Source: Microbacterium sp. MF43 (GTDB lineage: Bacteria > Actinomycetota > Actinomycetes > Actinomycetales > Microbacteriaceae). Taken from it: DNA of 64,000 nucleotides. The notes beneath the pieces are model-generated. The model had not been told where the DNA came from and did not search any database. It saw only the letters and a program-made list of their open reading frames with translations. Made by a program: the position numbers and the translations under genes. The stretch covers positions 434,001 to 498,000 of the forward strand of contig NZ_JABBDY010000002.1 in the NCBI RefSeq assembly GCF_012847295.1. The letters are read 5' to 3'. This document shows, one piece after another, positions 1 to 9,093 of this stretch (the stretch's first letter is position 1; every line of letters starts with the position of its first letter).

Positions 1-913
1 CTTCCTGCTCAAGGCCCGCGACCTCCTCGCCGCCCTCATCTTCGGCGCGGCGCTCATCCTCGGTGCCGCGCTCAGCTCGGTCGGCGACCTCACCGTCAAC
101 TGGGTGTTCTCGCTTCTCGGGTGGCAGAACGCCAGCGCCCTGATGGACGTGACGGTCCGGATCGGCTCCCTCTTCATCGGCTTCGTCGTCACGTCCACCG
201 CTCTGGTGGGTCTCTTCCGGTTCCTGACAGGCACGAAGCTGCCGTGGCGCCGGATCTGGCCGGGTGCGATCATCGGCGGCATCGGCCTGTCGATCCTCCA
301 GCTCGCGGCCGGACTGCTGCTGAGCTACACCCCGTCCAACCCGCTGCTGGCCGGATTCGCCTTCTTCATCGGGATGCTGCTGTGGTTCCGGCTCATGGGG
401 ATCGTGCTTCTGGTGGCGGCGTCATGGGTCGCGGTGGCCGCCCGCGACCGCAACCTCGCCCTGCTCCCGCAGACCGAGGCCGAGCGGCTCGCCGCCGAGC
501 ACGCCGCGCTCCTCCTGGCCGCGCAGGTGCGCCTGCGCACGGCGAAGGACGCGCGCGTGCAGGCGAAATGGTGGCGGGTCCCGTTCGCGGACCGGGCGGT
601 CAAGGAGGCCGAGGAGGAGCTGCGTCAGGTGGAAGCGGCCACCCCGCCTGCTCCGCCGCCGCGGCGTACGCCGCTCGGCTCTGCGAGGAATGGCGCGGTC
701 CCGGCGGGGAAGAACGGCGCGGTCCCGGCGGGGAAGAACGGCGCGGTCCCGGCGGCGAAGAACGGGGCGTCGGGCGCGTCTGCGGCGACCGGCGCCGCGC
801 CGGCGGAGACACGACGCCGCCGGAAGCCTGCGAAGACGGCGGCGCCGGGGCATCCGGCACCGCCTGCGGGCCTCCACGAGGGCGGTTCGGACGACAGCGG
901 CGGGGGCTCCTGA
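1..913 (+). CDS. YihY/BrkB-family inner membrane protein, 5' truncated
   Basis: The reading frame is open from base 2 and the true start lies outside the window. The visible 303 residues hold about four hydrophobic helices in the first 140 residues (for example LLAALIFGAALILG and IGSLFIGFVVTSTALVGLF), then a helical charged region and a long Ala/Pro/Gly-rich tail. The helix pattern and the 'PGAIIGGIG' and 'FIGMLLWFRLMGIVLL' stretches match the C-terminal half of the YihY/BrkB (formerly RNase BN-like) family, whose molecular function is uncertain. The roughly 160-residue cytoplasmic tail is longer than in most family members and contains an in-frame repeat of eight residues. Family call is firm; function unknown. 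Confidence 0.8.
   Translation, partial: FLLKARDLLAALIFGAALILGAALSSVGDLTVNWVFSLLGWQNASALMDVTVRIGSLFIGFVVTSTALVGLFRFLTGTKLPWRRIWPGAIIGGIGLSILQLAAGLLLSYTPSNPLLAGFAFFIGMLLWFRLMGIVLLVAASWVAVAARDRNLALLPQTEAERLAAEHAALLLAAQVRLRTAKDARVQAKWWRVPFADRAVKEAEEELRQVEAATPPAPPPRRTPLGSARNGAVPAGKNGAVPAGKNGAVPAAKNGASGASAATGAAPAETRRRRKPAKTAAPGHPAPPAGLHEGGSDDSGGGS
689..760 (+). repeat. three tandem 24-bp in-frame repeats
   Basis: Three consecutive 24-bp units (689-712, 713-736, 737-760) each encode NGAVPAGK (last unit NGAVPAAK), followed by a partial NGA. The first two differ by one base. The period is a multiple of three, so copy changes keep the frame of the YihY-family tail. Confidence 0.95.
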
Positions 914-974
914 AACCCCTCGACTGCTGTCCTCCCCGCGGAGCGTGTCGGGGGCCGACGTTAGGCTGAAGGGC

Positions 975-1823
975 GTGCCACGCCGCGTCCGCATCGCTTC
1001 CGTCAACGTCAACGGCATCCGTGCTGCCACGCGGAAGGGCATGATCGAGTGGCTCGACGAGGCCGATGTCGACGTCATGGCGCTGCAGGAGGTGCGCGCC
1101 ACCCTCGAGGAGCTCGGCAGCGCACTCCCGGGTTGGGAGCTCGTCAACGACGAGGCGCTCGCGAAGGGCCGCGCCGGGGTCGCCATCGCCACGCGGATGC
1201 CGGCGGTCGAGGTCCGCAGAGTCCTCGGTCCGGAGCCGCTCGACTCGGCGGGCCGGTGGATCGAGGCCGACCTCGACATCGACGGCGAGCGCCTCACGGT
1301 CGTGAGTGCGTACGTGCACACGGGCGAGGCAGACACGCCGCGCCAGGACGCCAAGTGGGCCTTCCTCGACGCGATGGAGAGGCGGATGCCCGAGATCGAG
1401 CTGTCTTCGCCGCTCGCTGTCGTCATGGGCGACCTCAACGTCGGGCATCGCGAGCTCGACATCCGCAACTGGAAGGGCAACGTCAAGAAAGCGGGCTTCC
1501 TCCCGCGCGAGCGCGCCTACTTCGACCGCTTCCTCGGAGCGGCCGGCGAAGAAGTCGCCTGCGTCGACGGAACGACCGGCACCGGGCTCGGCTGGGTCGA
1601 CATCGGCCGCGCTGCGCACGGCGAGATCGACGGCCCGTACACGTGGTGGTCCATGCGCGGTCGCGCGTTCGACAACGACAGCGGGTGGCGGATCGACTAC
1701 CACCTCGCCACCCCGGCCCTTGCCGAACGGGTGTCGAACTACCGCGTCGTGCGGGCCCCTTCCTGGGACACCCGCTGGAGCGACCACTCCCCCGTCGTCG
1801 CGGATTACGCCATCGGCGCGTGA
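975..1823 (+). CDS. xthA: exodeoxyribonuclease III
   Basis: An endonuclease/exonuclease/phosphatase-fold DNA repair enzyme, 282 residues, the usual size for ExoIII. It cuts at abasic sites and removes 3' blocking groups in base-excision repair. Visible signature residues: N13 in SVNVNGIRAA, E39 in ALQEVRA (metal ligand), D153 and N155 in GDLNVG, and the D270-H271 pair in SDHSPVV. The GTG at 975 is chosen because the conserved N-terminal strand begins directly after it and a TAGGCT -10-like box lies seven bases upstream. It lies 70 bases before trpS on the same strand. Upstream in-frame codons overlap the preceding gene and read as low-complexity sequence. Confidence 0.9.
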   Translation: MPRRVRIASVNVNGIRAATRKGMIEWLDEADVDVMALQEVRATLEELGSALPGWELVNDEALAKGRAGVAIATRMPAVEVRRVLGPEPLDSAGRWIEADLDIDGERLTVVSAYVHTGEADTPRQDAKWAFLDAMERRMPEIELSSPLAVVMGDLNVGHRELDIRNWKGNVKKAGFLPRERAYFDRFLGAAGEEVACVDGTTGTGLGWVDIGRAAHGEIDGPYTWWSMRGRAFDNDSGWRIDYHLATPALAERVSNYRVVRAPSWDTRWSDHSPVVADYAIGA

Positions 1824-1893
1824 CGCCCAGGCATCCGCTCCCCCGGCATCGGGCGCGGGAGGGTGAGCTGTGGCGGGACCCTAGGATTGACGG

Positions 1894-2898
1894 GTGAGCA
1901 AACCGCGCCTGTACTCCGGAATGCAGCCCTCCGCCGACTCCCTCCAGATCGGCAACTACATCGGGGCGCTGCTGCAGTGGCGTGATCTGCAGGAGTCGTA
2001 CAACGCGTTCTTCTCGGTGGTCGACCTCCACGCGCTCACCCAGCCGAACGACCCCGCCGAGCTTCGCGAGAAGACCCGCCGCACCGCGGCTCAGTACATC
2101 GCGGCGGGGATCGAGCCGTCGAAGTCGACGCTGTATGTGCAGTCGCACGTCCGCGCGCACGCGGAGCTGGCGTGGATCCTGTCGACCATCACCGGCTTCG
2201 GTGAGGCCGGGCGCATGACCCAGTTCAAGGACAAGTCGCAGCGCTACGGGTCGGAGGCGACCTCTGTCGGCCTCTTCACCTACCCGGTGCTCATGGCCGC
2301 CGACATCCTGCTCTACCAAACCGACGTCGTGCCGGTCGGCGACGACCAGAAGCAGCACGTCGAACTGACCCGTGACCTGGCCGAGCGGTTCAACAGCCGC
2401 TACGGCACGACGTTCACGGTGCCGACGCCGGTGATCCAGAAGGAGACGGCGCGCATCTTCGATCTGCAGAATCCGACGGCCAAGATGTCGAAGTCGGCCG
2501 AATCGGATGCCGGTGTGCTGTGGCTGCTCGACGAGCCATCGGTGAGCGCGAAGAAGATCATGCGCGCCGTGACCGACAGCGAGGGCTCGGTCCGCTACGA
2601 CCGCGAGGACAAGCCCGGCGTCTCGAACCTGCTGGTCATCTATGCCGCGTTGACCGGCCGGCAGATCGCGGCGATCGAGGACGAGTACGCGGGACGCGGC
2701 TACGGCGACTTCAAGAAGGGGCTCGCCGAGGTGGTCGTGGAGGAGTTCGGTCCCGTTCGCCAGCGCGCGCTCGACCTGCTCGCCGACCCGGCGGAGCTCG
2801 ACCGGGTCCTCGCCGCGAACGCCGCGAAGGCCGATGCCGTGGCCGACGCGACGCTCGCCGACGTGTACGACAAGGTCGGCCTGCTCCGCCGGGCCTGA
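1894..2898 (+). CDS. trpS: tryptophanyl-tRNA synthetase
   Basis: Class I aminoacyl-tRNA synthetase charging tRNA-Trp in the cytoplasm, 334 residues, normal length for bacterial TrpS. The HIGH-like motif appears as GNYIGA (residues 20-25) and the KMSKS loop is exact at residues 197-201. GTG at 1894 is preceded by TAGGAT exactly six bases upstream, so the mRNA is probably leaderless. Its cognate tRNA-Trp lies elsewhere in the window (41693-41765), not linked. The stop codon sits inside a 32-bp tandem duplication. Confidence 0.97.
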   Translation: MSKPRLYSGMQPSADSLQIGNYIGALLQWRDLQESYNAFFSVVDLHALTQPNDPAELREKTRRTAAQYIAAGIEPSKSTLYVQSHVRAHAELAWILSTITGFGEAGRMTQFKDKSQRYGSEATSVGLFTYPVLMAADILLYQTDVVPVGDDQKQHVELTRDLAERFNSRYGTTFTVPTPVIQKETARIFDLQNPTAKMSKSAESDAGVLWLLDEPSVSAKKIMRAVTDSEGSVRYDREDKPGVSNLLVIYAALTGRQIAAIEDEYAGRGYGDFKKGLAEVVVEEFGPVRQRALDLLADPAELDRVLAANAAKADAVADATLADVYDKVGLLRRA

Positions 2899-2949
2899 GC
2901 CGGACGCGATCCCGGCGCCGCCGGGCCTGAGCCGGACGCGATCCCGGCG
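2886..2949 (+). repeat. perfect 32-bp tandem duplication over the trpS stop
   Basis: Bases 2886-2917 and 2918-2949 are identical. The first copy contains the last trpS codons and its TGA; the second repeats them as non-coding sequence just downstream. The encoded protein is unaffected because termination occurs in the first copy. Confidence 0.95.
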
Positions 2950-3017
2950 CTGCCGTCCAGGCCCCGGTTGTGGGACTGTACCCTCCGCTGAGGCGGGTGC
3001 GCGTGCACAACTCCTTC

Positions 3018-3896
3018 TCACCGCGCCAGCGAGAGGGCTCCGGTTCGCCGCACGCGTGCTGAAGGGGAGTTCTGCACGCGTCGGATGACCCCGCGTGCCG
3101 AGATCGCTCCCCGCAGCGCCAGCAAGACGTCATCCGGACGGAACAGGATGTCTTCCGCGGTGATCCGCAAGATCACCAGACCCTGTCGTGCCGCGGCGAG
3201 ATTGCGCGTGTAGTCCGCCCGCTGGGTGACCCAATCGGAGTGGAACTCCCTGCTGTCGCATTCGATGACGAGCCAGCCGTCGACGAGGAAGTCGACCCGC
3301 CCGACTCCCGGGATCTGCGCCTGCGGCGTGAACCGGCACCCGAGCCGTCGGAGCATGAGCCGGACGAGCGACTCGGGGCCGGACTCGCATCGCCGATCGA
3401 GAAGCGGGCGGAGTGCCCGGTATCGACCAGGCAGAAGCTCGAAGACGTCGTCCAGGTCGTCTTCGCCGATGAGACCGCGATGCCACGCACTGTCGAGCGT
3501 CGCGATGGCAGCGGGCACCGACTGACAACGACACGCCTGCGCGAGAGCCTCGATGAGGATCGCGCGCGCCGTCTCGGACGGCCGACGCCAGTGGCGCACC
3601 GATCCGGCCGGCGGCGGGCAGAGCCTGCTCGACCCGGCCGGGACCACGAAGTGGAGATCGTCATGCGCGTGGACGAAGACTCCGAGTCCTCGAAGCAGGG
3701 TGAGGCAATCGAGCCGGCCGCCAGCCCTTGCCGCCTCGACGGCCTTGGGGTCTGCGGGTGCGGCCAGATACCTGCCCTTCCGCACGCGAAGCAGTCGACC
3801 GTCGGCGAGGGCGCGGCCGATCTGCCTTCTGCTCAGACCCCTGCGGCGAAGCTCGGCGTAAGTGAGCAGCGGGGGCACCAAGTCTGCGAGTGTCAT
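3018..3896 (-). CDS. DUF559 protein with AbiEi-like winged-helix N-terminus
   Basis: A 292-residue protein. The N-terminal 50 residues (for example RRRGLSRRQIGRALADGRLL) resemble the winged-helix 'antitoxin' domain of the AbiEi/DUF559 group. The C-terminal 110 residues contain GRVDFLVDGWLVIECDSREFH, which matches the D...E-x-D core of DUF559, a restriction-endonuclease-like fold related to very-short-patch repair nucleases. Such proteins are common and unassigned in Actinobacteria. ATG at 3896 gives a start next to the wHTH. It converges with trpS and diverges from the acetyltransferase. No AbiEii-type nucleotidyltransferase toxin is adjacent, so it is probably not a working toxin-antitoxin pair. 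Confidence 0.75.
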   Translation of the reverse strand: MTLADLVPPLLTYAELRRRGLSRRQIGRALADGRLLRVRKGRYLAAPADPKAVEAARAGGRLDCLTLLRGLGVFVHAHDDLHFVVPAGSSRLCPPPAGSVRHWRRPSETARAILIEALAQACRCQSVPAAIATLDSAWHRGLIGEDDLDDVFELLPGRYRALRPLLDRRCESGPESLVRLMLRRLGCRFTPQAQIPGVGRVDFLVDGWLVIECDSREFHSDWVTQRADYTRNLAAARQGLVILRITAEDILFRPDDVLLALRGAISARGVIRRVQNSPSARVRRTGALSLAR

Positions 3897-4119
3897 GCTG
3901 CCACCGTGGCGAAGCCCCGGAGCCCGACGGCGCGCGGCCGCTGCCACCTGGGAGAAACTGCCGGGGGCGGCGGCTGAGGAGGAACCGGTGCACAACTCCT
4001 CCTCGAGTGACCGCGCGCGTTCGTCGAGGGCCGCAGCCACCCTTCCGGCAGGACTTGTGCACACCCCGTCCGCGGGCGCGCGCCGCCGACGGACGCCCGC
4101 CCGGCGATAGCCTGGGCCG

Positions 4120-4686
4120 ATGGAACCGGTGACCCTGCGCAGTGCGCGGCTGGAGCTCTCCCTCCCCCGCGAAGAGGACGTCGACGCGATCTTCGCCGCG
4201 TGCCAGGACCCCGGCATCCAGCGCTACACGCCCGTCCCGTACCCCTACGAGCGCACGCACGCCGAGGCCTTCGTCGCGCAGGTACCCAAGGACTGGGAGG
4301 CAGGGCGCCACCTGACGTGGGGCATCCGCGAGGACGACGAGCTCATCGGCACGATCGGCCTGTACCGCCTGGAGGGCGACGGCAATGGTGAGATCGGCTT
4401 CTGGATGGCGCCGGACTCTCGTGGCGGTGGTCGGCTGCGCGAAGCGGCCGACACCGTGATCGACTGGGCTTTCTCGGCCGAGGGCGCGAGCCTCACCCGC
4501 ATCGAGTGGCGAGCCGTCGTCGGCAACGTCGCGTCGGCACGTGTCGCGAGTGCGCTGGGGTTCCGCTACGAGGGGCTCCTTCGCCAGGCGCTGGCGAACG
4601 CGAAGCATCGCGACGACGGCTGGATCGCGGGACTCGTGAAGGGCGATGAGCGGATGCCGCAGCCCTGGCCGGTCCTCGAGAACTGA
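4120..4686 (+). CDS. GNAT acetyltransferase, RimJ/RimL-like
   Basis: A 188-residue acetyl-CoA-dependent N-acetyltransferase of the RimJ/RimL/SpeG type. It opens with the typical LRSARLELSLPREEDVDAI strand and contains GEIGFWMAPDSRGGG (acetyl-CoA pyrophosphate loop region) and NVASARVASALGFRYEG near the C-terminus, the family hallmark. The substrate cannot be read from sequence; family members acetylate ribosomal-protein N-termini, polyamines or small molecules. ATG at 4120 follows TAGCCT by exactly six bases, suggesting a leaderless transcript. The glycosylase gene follows 33 bases later with its own leaderless-type promoter. Confidence 0.85.
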   Translation: MEPVTLRSARLELSLPREEDVDAIFAACQDPGIQRYTPVPYPYERTHAEAFVAQVPKDWEAGRHLTWGIREDDELIGTIGLYRLEGDGNGEIGFWMAPDSRGGGRLREAADTVIDWAFSAEGASLTRIEWRAVVGNVASARVASALGFRYEGLLRQALANAKHRDDGWIAGLVKGDERMPQPWPVLEN

Positions 4687-4719
4687 TCCCGCGTCGCCAC
4701 CGCGTGGCAGGATGGCCCC

Positions 4720-5592
4720 ATGCCGGAGATGCCTGAGGTGCAAGGGCTGGTCGAGTTCCTCGGCGGACGCGTGACAGGCCTCGAGGTGACGCGTGTGTCG
4801 GTCGCCAACATCGCCGCCCTCAAGACGTACGACCCTCCCGTCGACGCTCTCAAGGGTGCCCGCATCACCGCCGTCGCGCGTCACGGCAAGTTCGTCGACA
4901 TGGCGACGTCTGGACCATCCGGCGAGCCGCACCTGGTGTTCCATCTCGCCAAGGCGGGATGGCTGCGTTTCTACGACGAGCTGCCGACGACTCTCATCCG
5001 CCCCGGGAAGACGCCGATCGCGCTGCGCGTCGCGCTGTCGGACGGCTCGGGCTTCGACCTCACCGAGGCCGGCACGAAGAAGTCGCTCGCCGTCTACGTC
5101 GTGCGAGAGCCGGCCGACGTGCCCGGCATCGCACGTCTGGGTCCCGATCCGCTCGATCCGGCCTTCACGCGGGAGACGCTCGCCGGCCTGCTCGAAGGCC
5201 GTCGCACGCAGATCAAGGGCGTCCTGCGGGATCAGGCCACGATCGCGGGCGTGGGCAACGCGTACTCCGACGAGATCCTCCACGCGGCCAAGATGTCGCC
5301 GTACGCCCTGGCCTCGAGCCTCGACGACGCCGACGTCGATCGCCTTTTCGCGGCGATGACCGACACCCTCACCGAGGCGGTGGCCGAGGCATCCGGAAAG
5401 CCGCCCGCCGAACTCAAGGATGCGAAGCGACGCGGCATGAAGGTCCACGGCCGCCGGGGCGAGAAGTGCCCGGTGTGCGGCGACGAGGTGCGCAGCGTGT
5501 TCTTCGCCGACAACTCCCTCGAGTACTGCCCGACGTGCCAGACGGGCGGCAAGATCCTGGCCGACCGGCGGCTGTCGCGGTTGCTGAAGTAG
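4720..5592 (+). CDS. Fpg/Nei-family DNA glycosylase
   Basis: Bifunctional DNA glycosylase/AP lyase of base-excision repair, 290 residues. The protein begins MPEMPEV: P2 is the Schiff-base nucleophile and E3 the catalytic acid after Met removal. A lysine in RHGKFVDM lies near residue 50-60 and a C-terminal zinc finger has C250, C253, C270 and C273. The N-terminal sequence differs from canonical MutM (MPELPEV) and fits the actinobacterial Fpg/Nei paralogues, so 8-oxoguanine specificity should not be assumed. A CAGGAT box lies six bases before the ATG. It ends at a REP-like repeat shared with convergent glpK. Confidence 0.9.
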   Translation: MPEMPEVQGLVEFLGGRVTGLEVTRVSVANIAALKTYDPPVDALKGARITAVARHGKFVDMATSGPSGEPHLVFHLAKAGWLRFYDELPTTLIRPGKTPIALRVALSDGSGFDLTEAGTKKSLAVYVVREPADVPGIARLGPDPLDPAFTRETLAGLLEGRRTQIKGVLRDQATIAGVGNAYSDEILHAAKMSPYALASSLDDADVDRLFAAMTDTLTEAVAEASGKPPAELKDAKRRGMKVHGRRGEKCPVCGDEVRSVFFADNSLEYCPTCQTGGKILADRRLSRLLK

Positions 5593-5609
5593 GGCCCCGC
5601 CACCGGGGG

Positions 5610-5642
5610 CGTTTCGTCTCACCTCCGGCTCGCTCGACGACC
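5610..5642. repeat. REP-like intergenic repeat, copy 1
   Basis: Contains CGTTTCGTCTC followed by GCTCGCTCGACGACC, a degenerate copy of the repeat found more completely at 57612-57695 and 43030-43140. It lies between the convergent ends of the glycosylase gene and glpK. A 13-bp direct repeat GCCCCGCCACCGG (5594-5606 and 5651-5663) flanks it. Confidence 0.6.
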
Positions 5643-5669
5643 GCGAGCGCGCCCCGCCACCGGCGGTGG

Positions 5670-7208
5670 CTAATGCCCCGTCGTGCCCATGAGCGTCCGC
5701 GCGTCGTCGTCCACCCAATCGAGCGACTTCGAGACAGCCTTCTTCCAGAGCCGGTACCGGCGCTCGCGCTCCTCTTCGGGCATGCGCGGCTCGAACCGGA
5801 CGTCCTCCTGCCAGTGGGCGCGCAGGGCGTCGCGTCCCGTCCAGACACCGGTCGCCAGTCCGGCCGCATAGGCCGCTCCCAGAGCGGTCGTCTCGACGAC
5901 CTTCGGGCGGACGACCGGGATGCCGAGGATGTCCGCCTGGAACTGCATGAGGGCGTCGTTGCGGGTCATGCCGCCGTCGACCCGCAGCTCAGCGAGGTCG
6001 CGTCCGGTGTCGGCCGTGACGGCCTCGATGACGTCGCGTGTCTGGAACGCCGTCGATTCGAGGGCGGCGCGGGCGATGTGCGCCTTGTTGACGTAGCGCG
6101 TCATGCCGACGAGCGCGCCACGGGCGTCGGGCCGCCAGTACGGCGCATACAGGCCCGAGAACGCGGGCACGAAGTACGCCCCGCCGTTGTCGTCGACGGT
6201 GGCGGCGAGGGTCTCGACGTCCTCCGAGCGCTGGATGATGCCGAGGTTGTCGCGCAGCCACTGCACCAGGGAGCCCGTCACGGCGATCGATCCCTCGAGG
6301 GCGTAGCGGGCCGGCTCACCTTCGCACCGGTATGCGACGGTCGTGATGAGTCCGCTGTCGGACCGCACGATCTCGGTGCCGGTGTTCACCAGCAGGAAGT
6401 TGCCGGTTCCGTAGGTGTTCTTCGACTCCCCCGCGTCGAAGGCGGCCTGGCCGAACGTGGCGGCCTGCTGGTCGCCGAGGATGCCCGCGATCGGCGTGCC
6501 GTGCAGGACGTCCGGCAGCGCCGTGGTGCCGACGACTTCGGACGACGACCGGATCTCGGGCATCATCGACCGCGGGATCCCCCACACCGCGAGCAGCTCG
6601 TCGGACCAGTCGAGGGTGCGCAGATCCATGAGGAGCGTGCGCGACGCGTTGGTGACGTCGGTGACGTGGATGCCTCCGCGTGCGCCGCCGGTGAGGTTCC
6701 AGATCACCCAGGTGTCGGGTGTTCCGAACACCAGGTGACCTGCCTCGGCGGCATCCCTCGCCCCCGCCACGTTCTCGAGGATCCAGGCGACCTTCGAGGC
6801 GGAGAAGTAGGTCGCGAGGGGCAAGCCGGTCGATTCGGCGAATCGGTTCACCCCGCCGTCCCGGGCGAGCTCGTCGATGCGAGGCTGAGTGCGGGTGTCC
6901 TGCCACACGATCGCATTGTGGACGGGGCGTCCGGTGCGGCGATCCCACACGATCGCGGTCTCTCGCTGGTTCGTGACGCCGACGGCGGCGATCTCGGATG
7001 CCCCGACCCCCGCCCGCGAGAGGCACGACGCGATCACCCACTCGGTGTTGGTCCAGATCTCGACCGGATCATGCTCGACCCATCCCGCCTTGGGGAAGAC
7101 CTGCTCGTGCTCGCGCTGCGAGACGGACACGACCGCCCCGCCGGAGTCGAAGACGATCGCCCGCGTCGACGTGGTGCCCTGATCGATCGCCAGAACGTGA
7201 TCGGCCAA
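5670..7208 (-). CDS. glpK: glycerol kinase
   Basis: ATP-dependent phosphorylation of glycerol to sn-glycerol-3-phosphate, FGGY carbohydrate-kinase family, 512 residues. The N-terminal phosphate-binding motif [15 protein letters not shown] and the later [12 protein letters not shown] and [10 protein letters not shown] blocks are diagnostic. TTG at 7208 is chosen because AAGGAG lies six bases upstream and the ATPase strand starts at residue 5; the upstream in-frame ATG has no ribosome site. glpD lies 75 bases upstream on the same strand, so the pair converts glycerol to dihydroxyacetone phosphate. No GlpF facilitator gene is present in the window. Confidence 0.95.
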   Translation of the reverse strand: MADHVLAIDQGTTSTRAIVFDSGGAVVSVSQREHEQVFPKAGWVEHDPVEIWTNTEWVIASCLSRAGVGASEIAAVGVTNQRETAIVWDRRTGRPVHNAIVWQDTRTQPRIDELARDGGVNRFAESTGLPLATYFSASKVAWILENVAGARDAAEAGHLVFGTPDTWVIWNLTGGARGGIHVTDVTNASRTLLMDLRTLDWSDELLAVWGIPRSMMPEIRSSSEVVGTTALPDVLHGTPIAGILGDQQAATFGQAAFDAGESKNTYGTGNFLLVNTGTEIVRSDSGLITTVAYRCEGEPARYALEGSIAVTGSLVQWLRDNLGIIQRSEDVETLAATVDDNGGAYFVPAFSGLYAPYWRPDARGALVGMTRYVNKAHIARAALESTAFQTRDVIEAVTADTGRDLAELRVDGGMTRNDALMQFQADILGIPVVRPKVVETTALGAAYAAGLATGVWTGRDALRAHWQEDVRFEPRMPEEERERRYRLWKKAVSKSLDWVDDDARTLMGTTGH

Positions 7209-7283
7209 CGCCGTCTCCTTCCTCGCGGGCTTCGCCGCCCGCACGGGTGCTCCGGGGCGCCGGCGCGCCCGGTGGGGGTCAGG

Positions 7284-8999
7284 TTATCGCGAGGAAGCGG
7301 ATGCCTCGGCCCACGTCGGGTCGGCGGCATGGACCTGTTCGAGCCCGCGCCGCGCCTCGGCGGCGACCCGTCGGGCGTCCCAGCCGAGCACGGGTGCGAC
7401 GGCTTCGGCGATCTCGCGCACCGCGGCGTCGGTCGCTTCACCCACGAATCCGATGCTGGTGCGGCGGAGTAGCAGGTCGTCGAGATGCACCACGTCCTCG
7501 CCCGCCGCGAGGTGGCGGAGCTCAGCCGTGCTGTAGGCGGGAGCGTGCGTCAGCGCGGCGTCGTCCGCGTCGTCGACGATGGCCTCGATCACCGCCGCGG
7601 CGACGGTTCCGTAGCGGTCGAGGAGCGTCGCCACGCGTGCGTGCGGCAGCCCGTCCGCGTGCCGGCTGATCCACTGCTGGCGGGCGCGCTCGGTCGTCGG
7701 GTATCCGTTCCCGCCGCCGATGGGGACGTTCTTCGTCGACCGGTGACGCGGCCGCGCGAGCAGGTCGAGCACGCGGTCGGCGAGGTGCTCCGCCGACGCC
7801 CGGAACGTGGTCCACTTGCCGCCGACGAGACTGAGGACCGTGGCATCCCCACCCTCGAGCGGTGCGGACTCGACGCGATAGTCGCGCGACACGAAGCCCG
7901 GTGCGAGGTCGCCATGCCCGGGCAGGGGCCGCACGCCCGAGAAGCGATAGACGATCTGCGAGCGGTCGACGCTGATGCGGGGCAGCACCTGGCCGATGAG
8001 GTCGATGAAGTAGTCCACCTCGGCCTCGGTGCACACGATGGGGTCGCCCATGTCGTGCTCGAGGTCGGTGGTGCCGACGAGCACGCGCCCCTTGAGCGGG
8101 TAGATGAGCACGATGCGGCCGTCGGCGTTCTCGAAGAAGAGCTCACGCCCGCCGGTGGCTGCGAACAGCTCCGGGTTGTCGAGCACGATGTGCGAGCCCT
8201 TGGTCCCGCCCATGTAGCGGGTGGGGTCGCCGAGGGCCGAGTTGGTGAGGTCGGTCCACGGGCCCGAGGCGTTCACGACGACGGATGCCGCGAACGGCAC
8301 CTCTTCGCCGGTCACGGTGTCGCGCAGCACGACACGGCCGTCCTGCGCCCCGACGGCCGCGGTGTAGTTCGCCGCCCGGGCGCGGTCGCCTCCCGCGGCG
8401 CGGCCGTCACGGAGCACGTCGATTGCGAGCCGCTCGGGATCGTGCAGCGACGCATCCCAGTAGGTGGCCGTGTACTTGACGTCGGGGTTGAGTGCGGGCA
8501 GTTCCGTCAGCGAGCGCTTGCGGCCGCGGAACGTGTGGCGGGGAACCCGGCCACCGCCGCGCGAGAACGAGTCGTAGATGACGAGGCCGATCTTGATGAG
8601 CGCGGCGCCGCGCTCGCGGTGCTTGCCGCCGCCGTGGCGCAGGAATCGCAGCGGTGCGCTCAGGACGCCCGAGAACGTCGAGAAGATCGGGATGGTGGTC
8701 TGGAGCGGCCGCACGTAGTGCGGCGCGATGCGCAGGAGCGCGTTGCGCTCGGTGACCGCTTCGTGGACGAGCCGGAACTCGCCGTTCTCGAGGTACCGGA
8801 TGCCGCCGTGGATCATGTGGGAGGATGCCGCGGAGGCGCCGCTCACGAAATCCGACTGGTCGACCAGCGCGACATCCACTCCCTGCATCGCGAGGTCGCG
8901 GAAGGTCGCGAGGCCGTTGATGCCGCCGCCGATGACCAGGACGTCGGCGTACGGCCGATCCTTCAGTGCGCTGAATGCTCGTGTGGTGCCCGCGGCCAT
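7284..8999 (-). CDS. glpD: aerobic glycerol-3-phosphate dehydrogenase
   Basis: FAD-dependent, membrane-associated enzyme oxidising glycerol-3-phosphate to dihydroxyacetone phosphate, 571 residues. The dinucleotide-binding motif VIGGGINGLATFRDLA lies at residues 20-35, followed by QSDFVSGASAASSHMIHGG and GTTDLEHDMGDP, all typical of GlpD. The ATG at 8999 is the first near the FAD motif. It is transcribed divergently from a SorC-type regulator across a 94-base gap that holds a perfect palindrome. The last dozen codons (DPTWAEASASSR) are read from sequence nearly identical to the dispersed GGATGCCTCGGCCCAC word seen in terminators elsewhere. Confidence 0.95.
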   Translation of the reverse strand: MAAGTTRAFSALKDRPYADVLVIGGGINGLATFRDLAMQGVDVALVDQSDFVSGASAASSHMIHGGIRYLENGEFRLVHEAVTERNALLRIAPHYVRPLQTTIPIFSTFSGVLSAPLRFLRHGGGKHRERGAALIKIGLVIYDSFSRGGGRVPRHTFRGRKRSLTELPALNPDVKYTATYWDASLHDPERLAIDVLRDGRAAGGDRARAANYTAAVGAQDGRVVLRDTVTGEEVPFAASVVVNASGPWTDLTNSALGDPTRYMGGTKGSHIVLDNPELFAATGGRELFFENADGRIVLIYPLKGRVLVGTTDLEHDMGDPIVCTEAEVDYFIDLIGQVLPRISVDRSQIVYRFSGVRPLPGHGDLAPGFVSRDYRVESAPLEGGDATVLSLVGGKWTTFRASAEHLADRVLDLLARPRHRSTKNVPIGGGNGYPTTERARQQWISRHADGLPHARVATLLDRYGTVAAAVIEAIVDDADDAALTHAPAYSTAELRHLAAGEDVVHLDDLLLRRTSIGFVGEATDAAVREIAEAVAPVLGWDARRVAAEARRGLEQVHAADPTWAEASASSR

Positions 9000-9068
9000 G
9001 ATTCCCCGTTCGTGCTCTCGATGCCCGTGACACCATGATGGCACCGCTGGACGTCCTTGCAGGCCGTA

Positions 9069-9082
9069 TGCACATATGTGCA
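9069..9082. promoter_or_regulatory. perfect 14-bp palindrome, probable regulator operator
   Basis: TGCACATATGTGCA is a perfect palindrome between glpD and the SorC-type regulator. It directly abuts the -10-like hexamer AAGACT of the regulator and would cover the promoter core, fitting autoregulation and glpD control. Confidence 0.7.
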
Positions 9083-9093
9083 AGACTGGGAGG

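Noticed and set aside
689-760. Possible CRISPR-like short repeats
   Set aside because: Units are contiguous with no spacers, in frame, and encode a protein tail. No cas gene is in the window.
3018-3896. AbiEi-type antitoxin of a type IV toxin-antitoxin system
   Set aside because: The C-terminal half is a DUF559 nuclease-like domain and no AbiEii toxin gene is next to it.
5594-5663. 13-bp direct repeat GCCCCGCCACCGG flanking the REP-like copy, as target-site duplication
   Set aside because: Too GC-rich and simple to exclude chance, and no transposase or terminal inverted repeats accompany it.
7284-7325. glpD C-terminus derived from insertion of a terminator-like repeat
   Set aside because: The match to the GGATGCCTCGGCCCAC word is about 16 bases, and that word is frequent inside many genes, so an insertion event is not needed to explain it.
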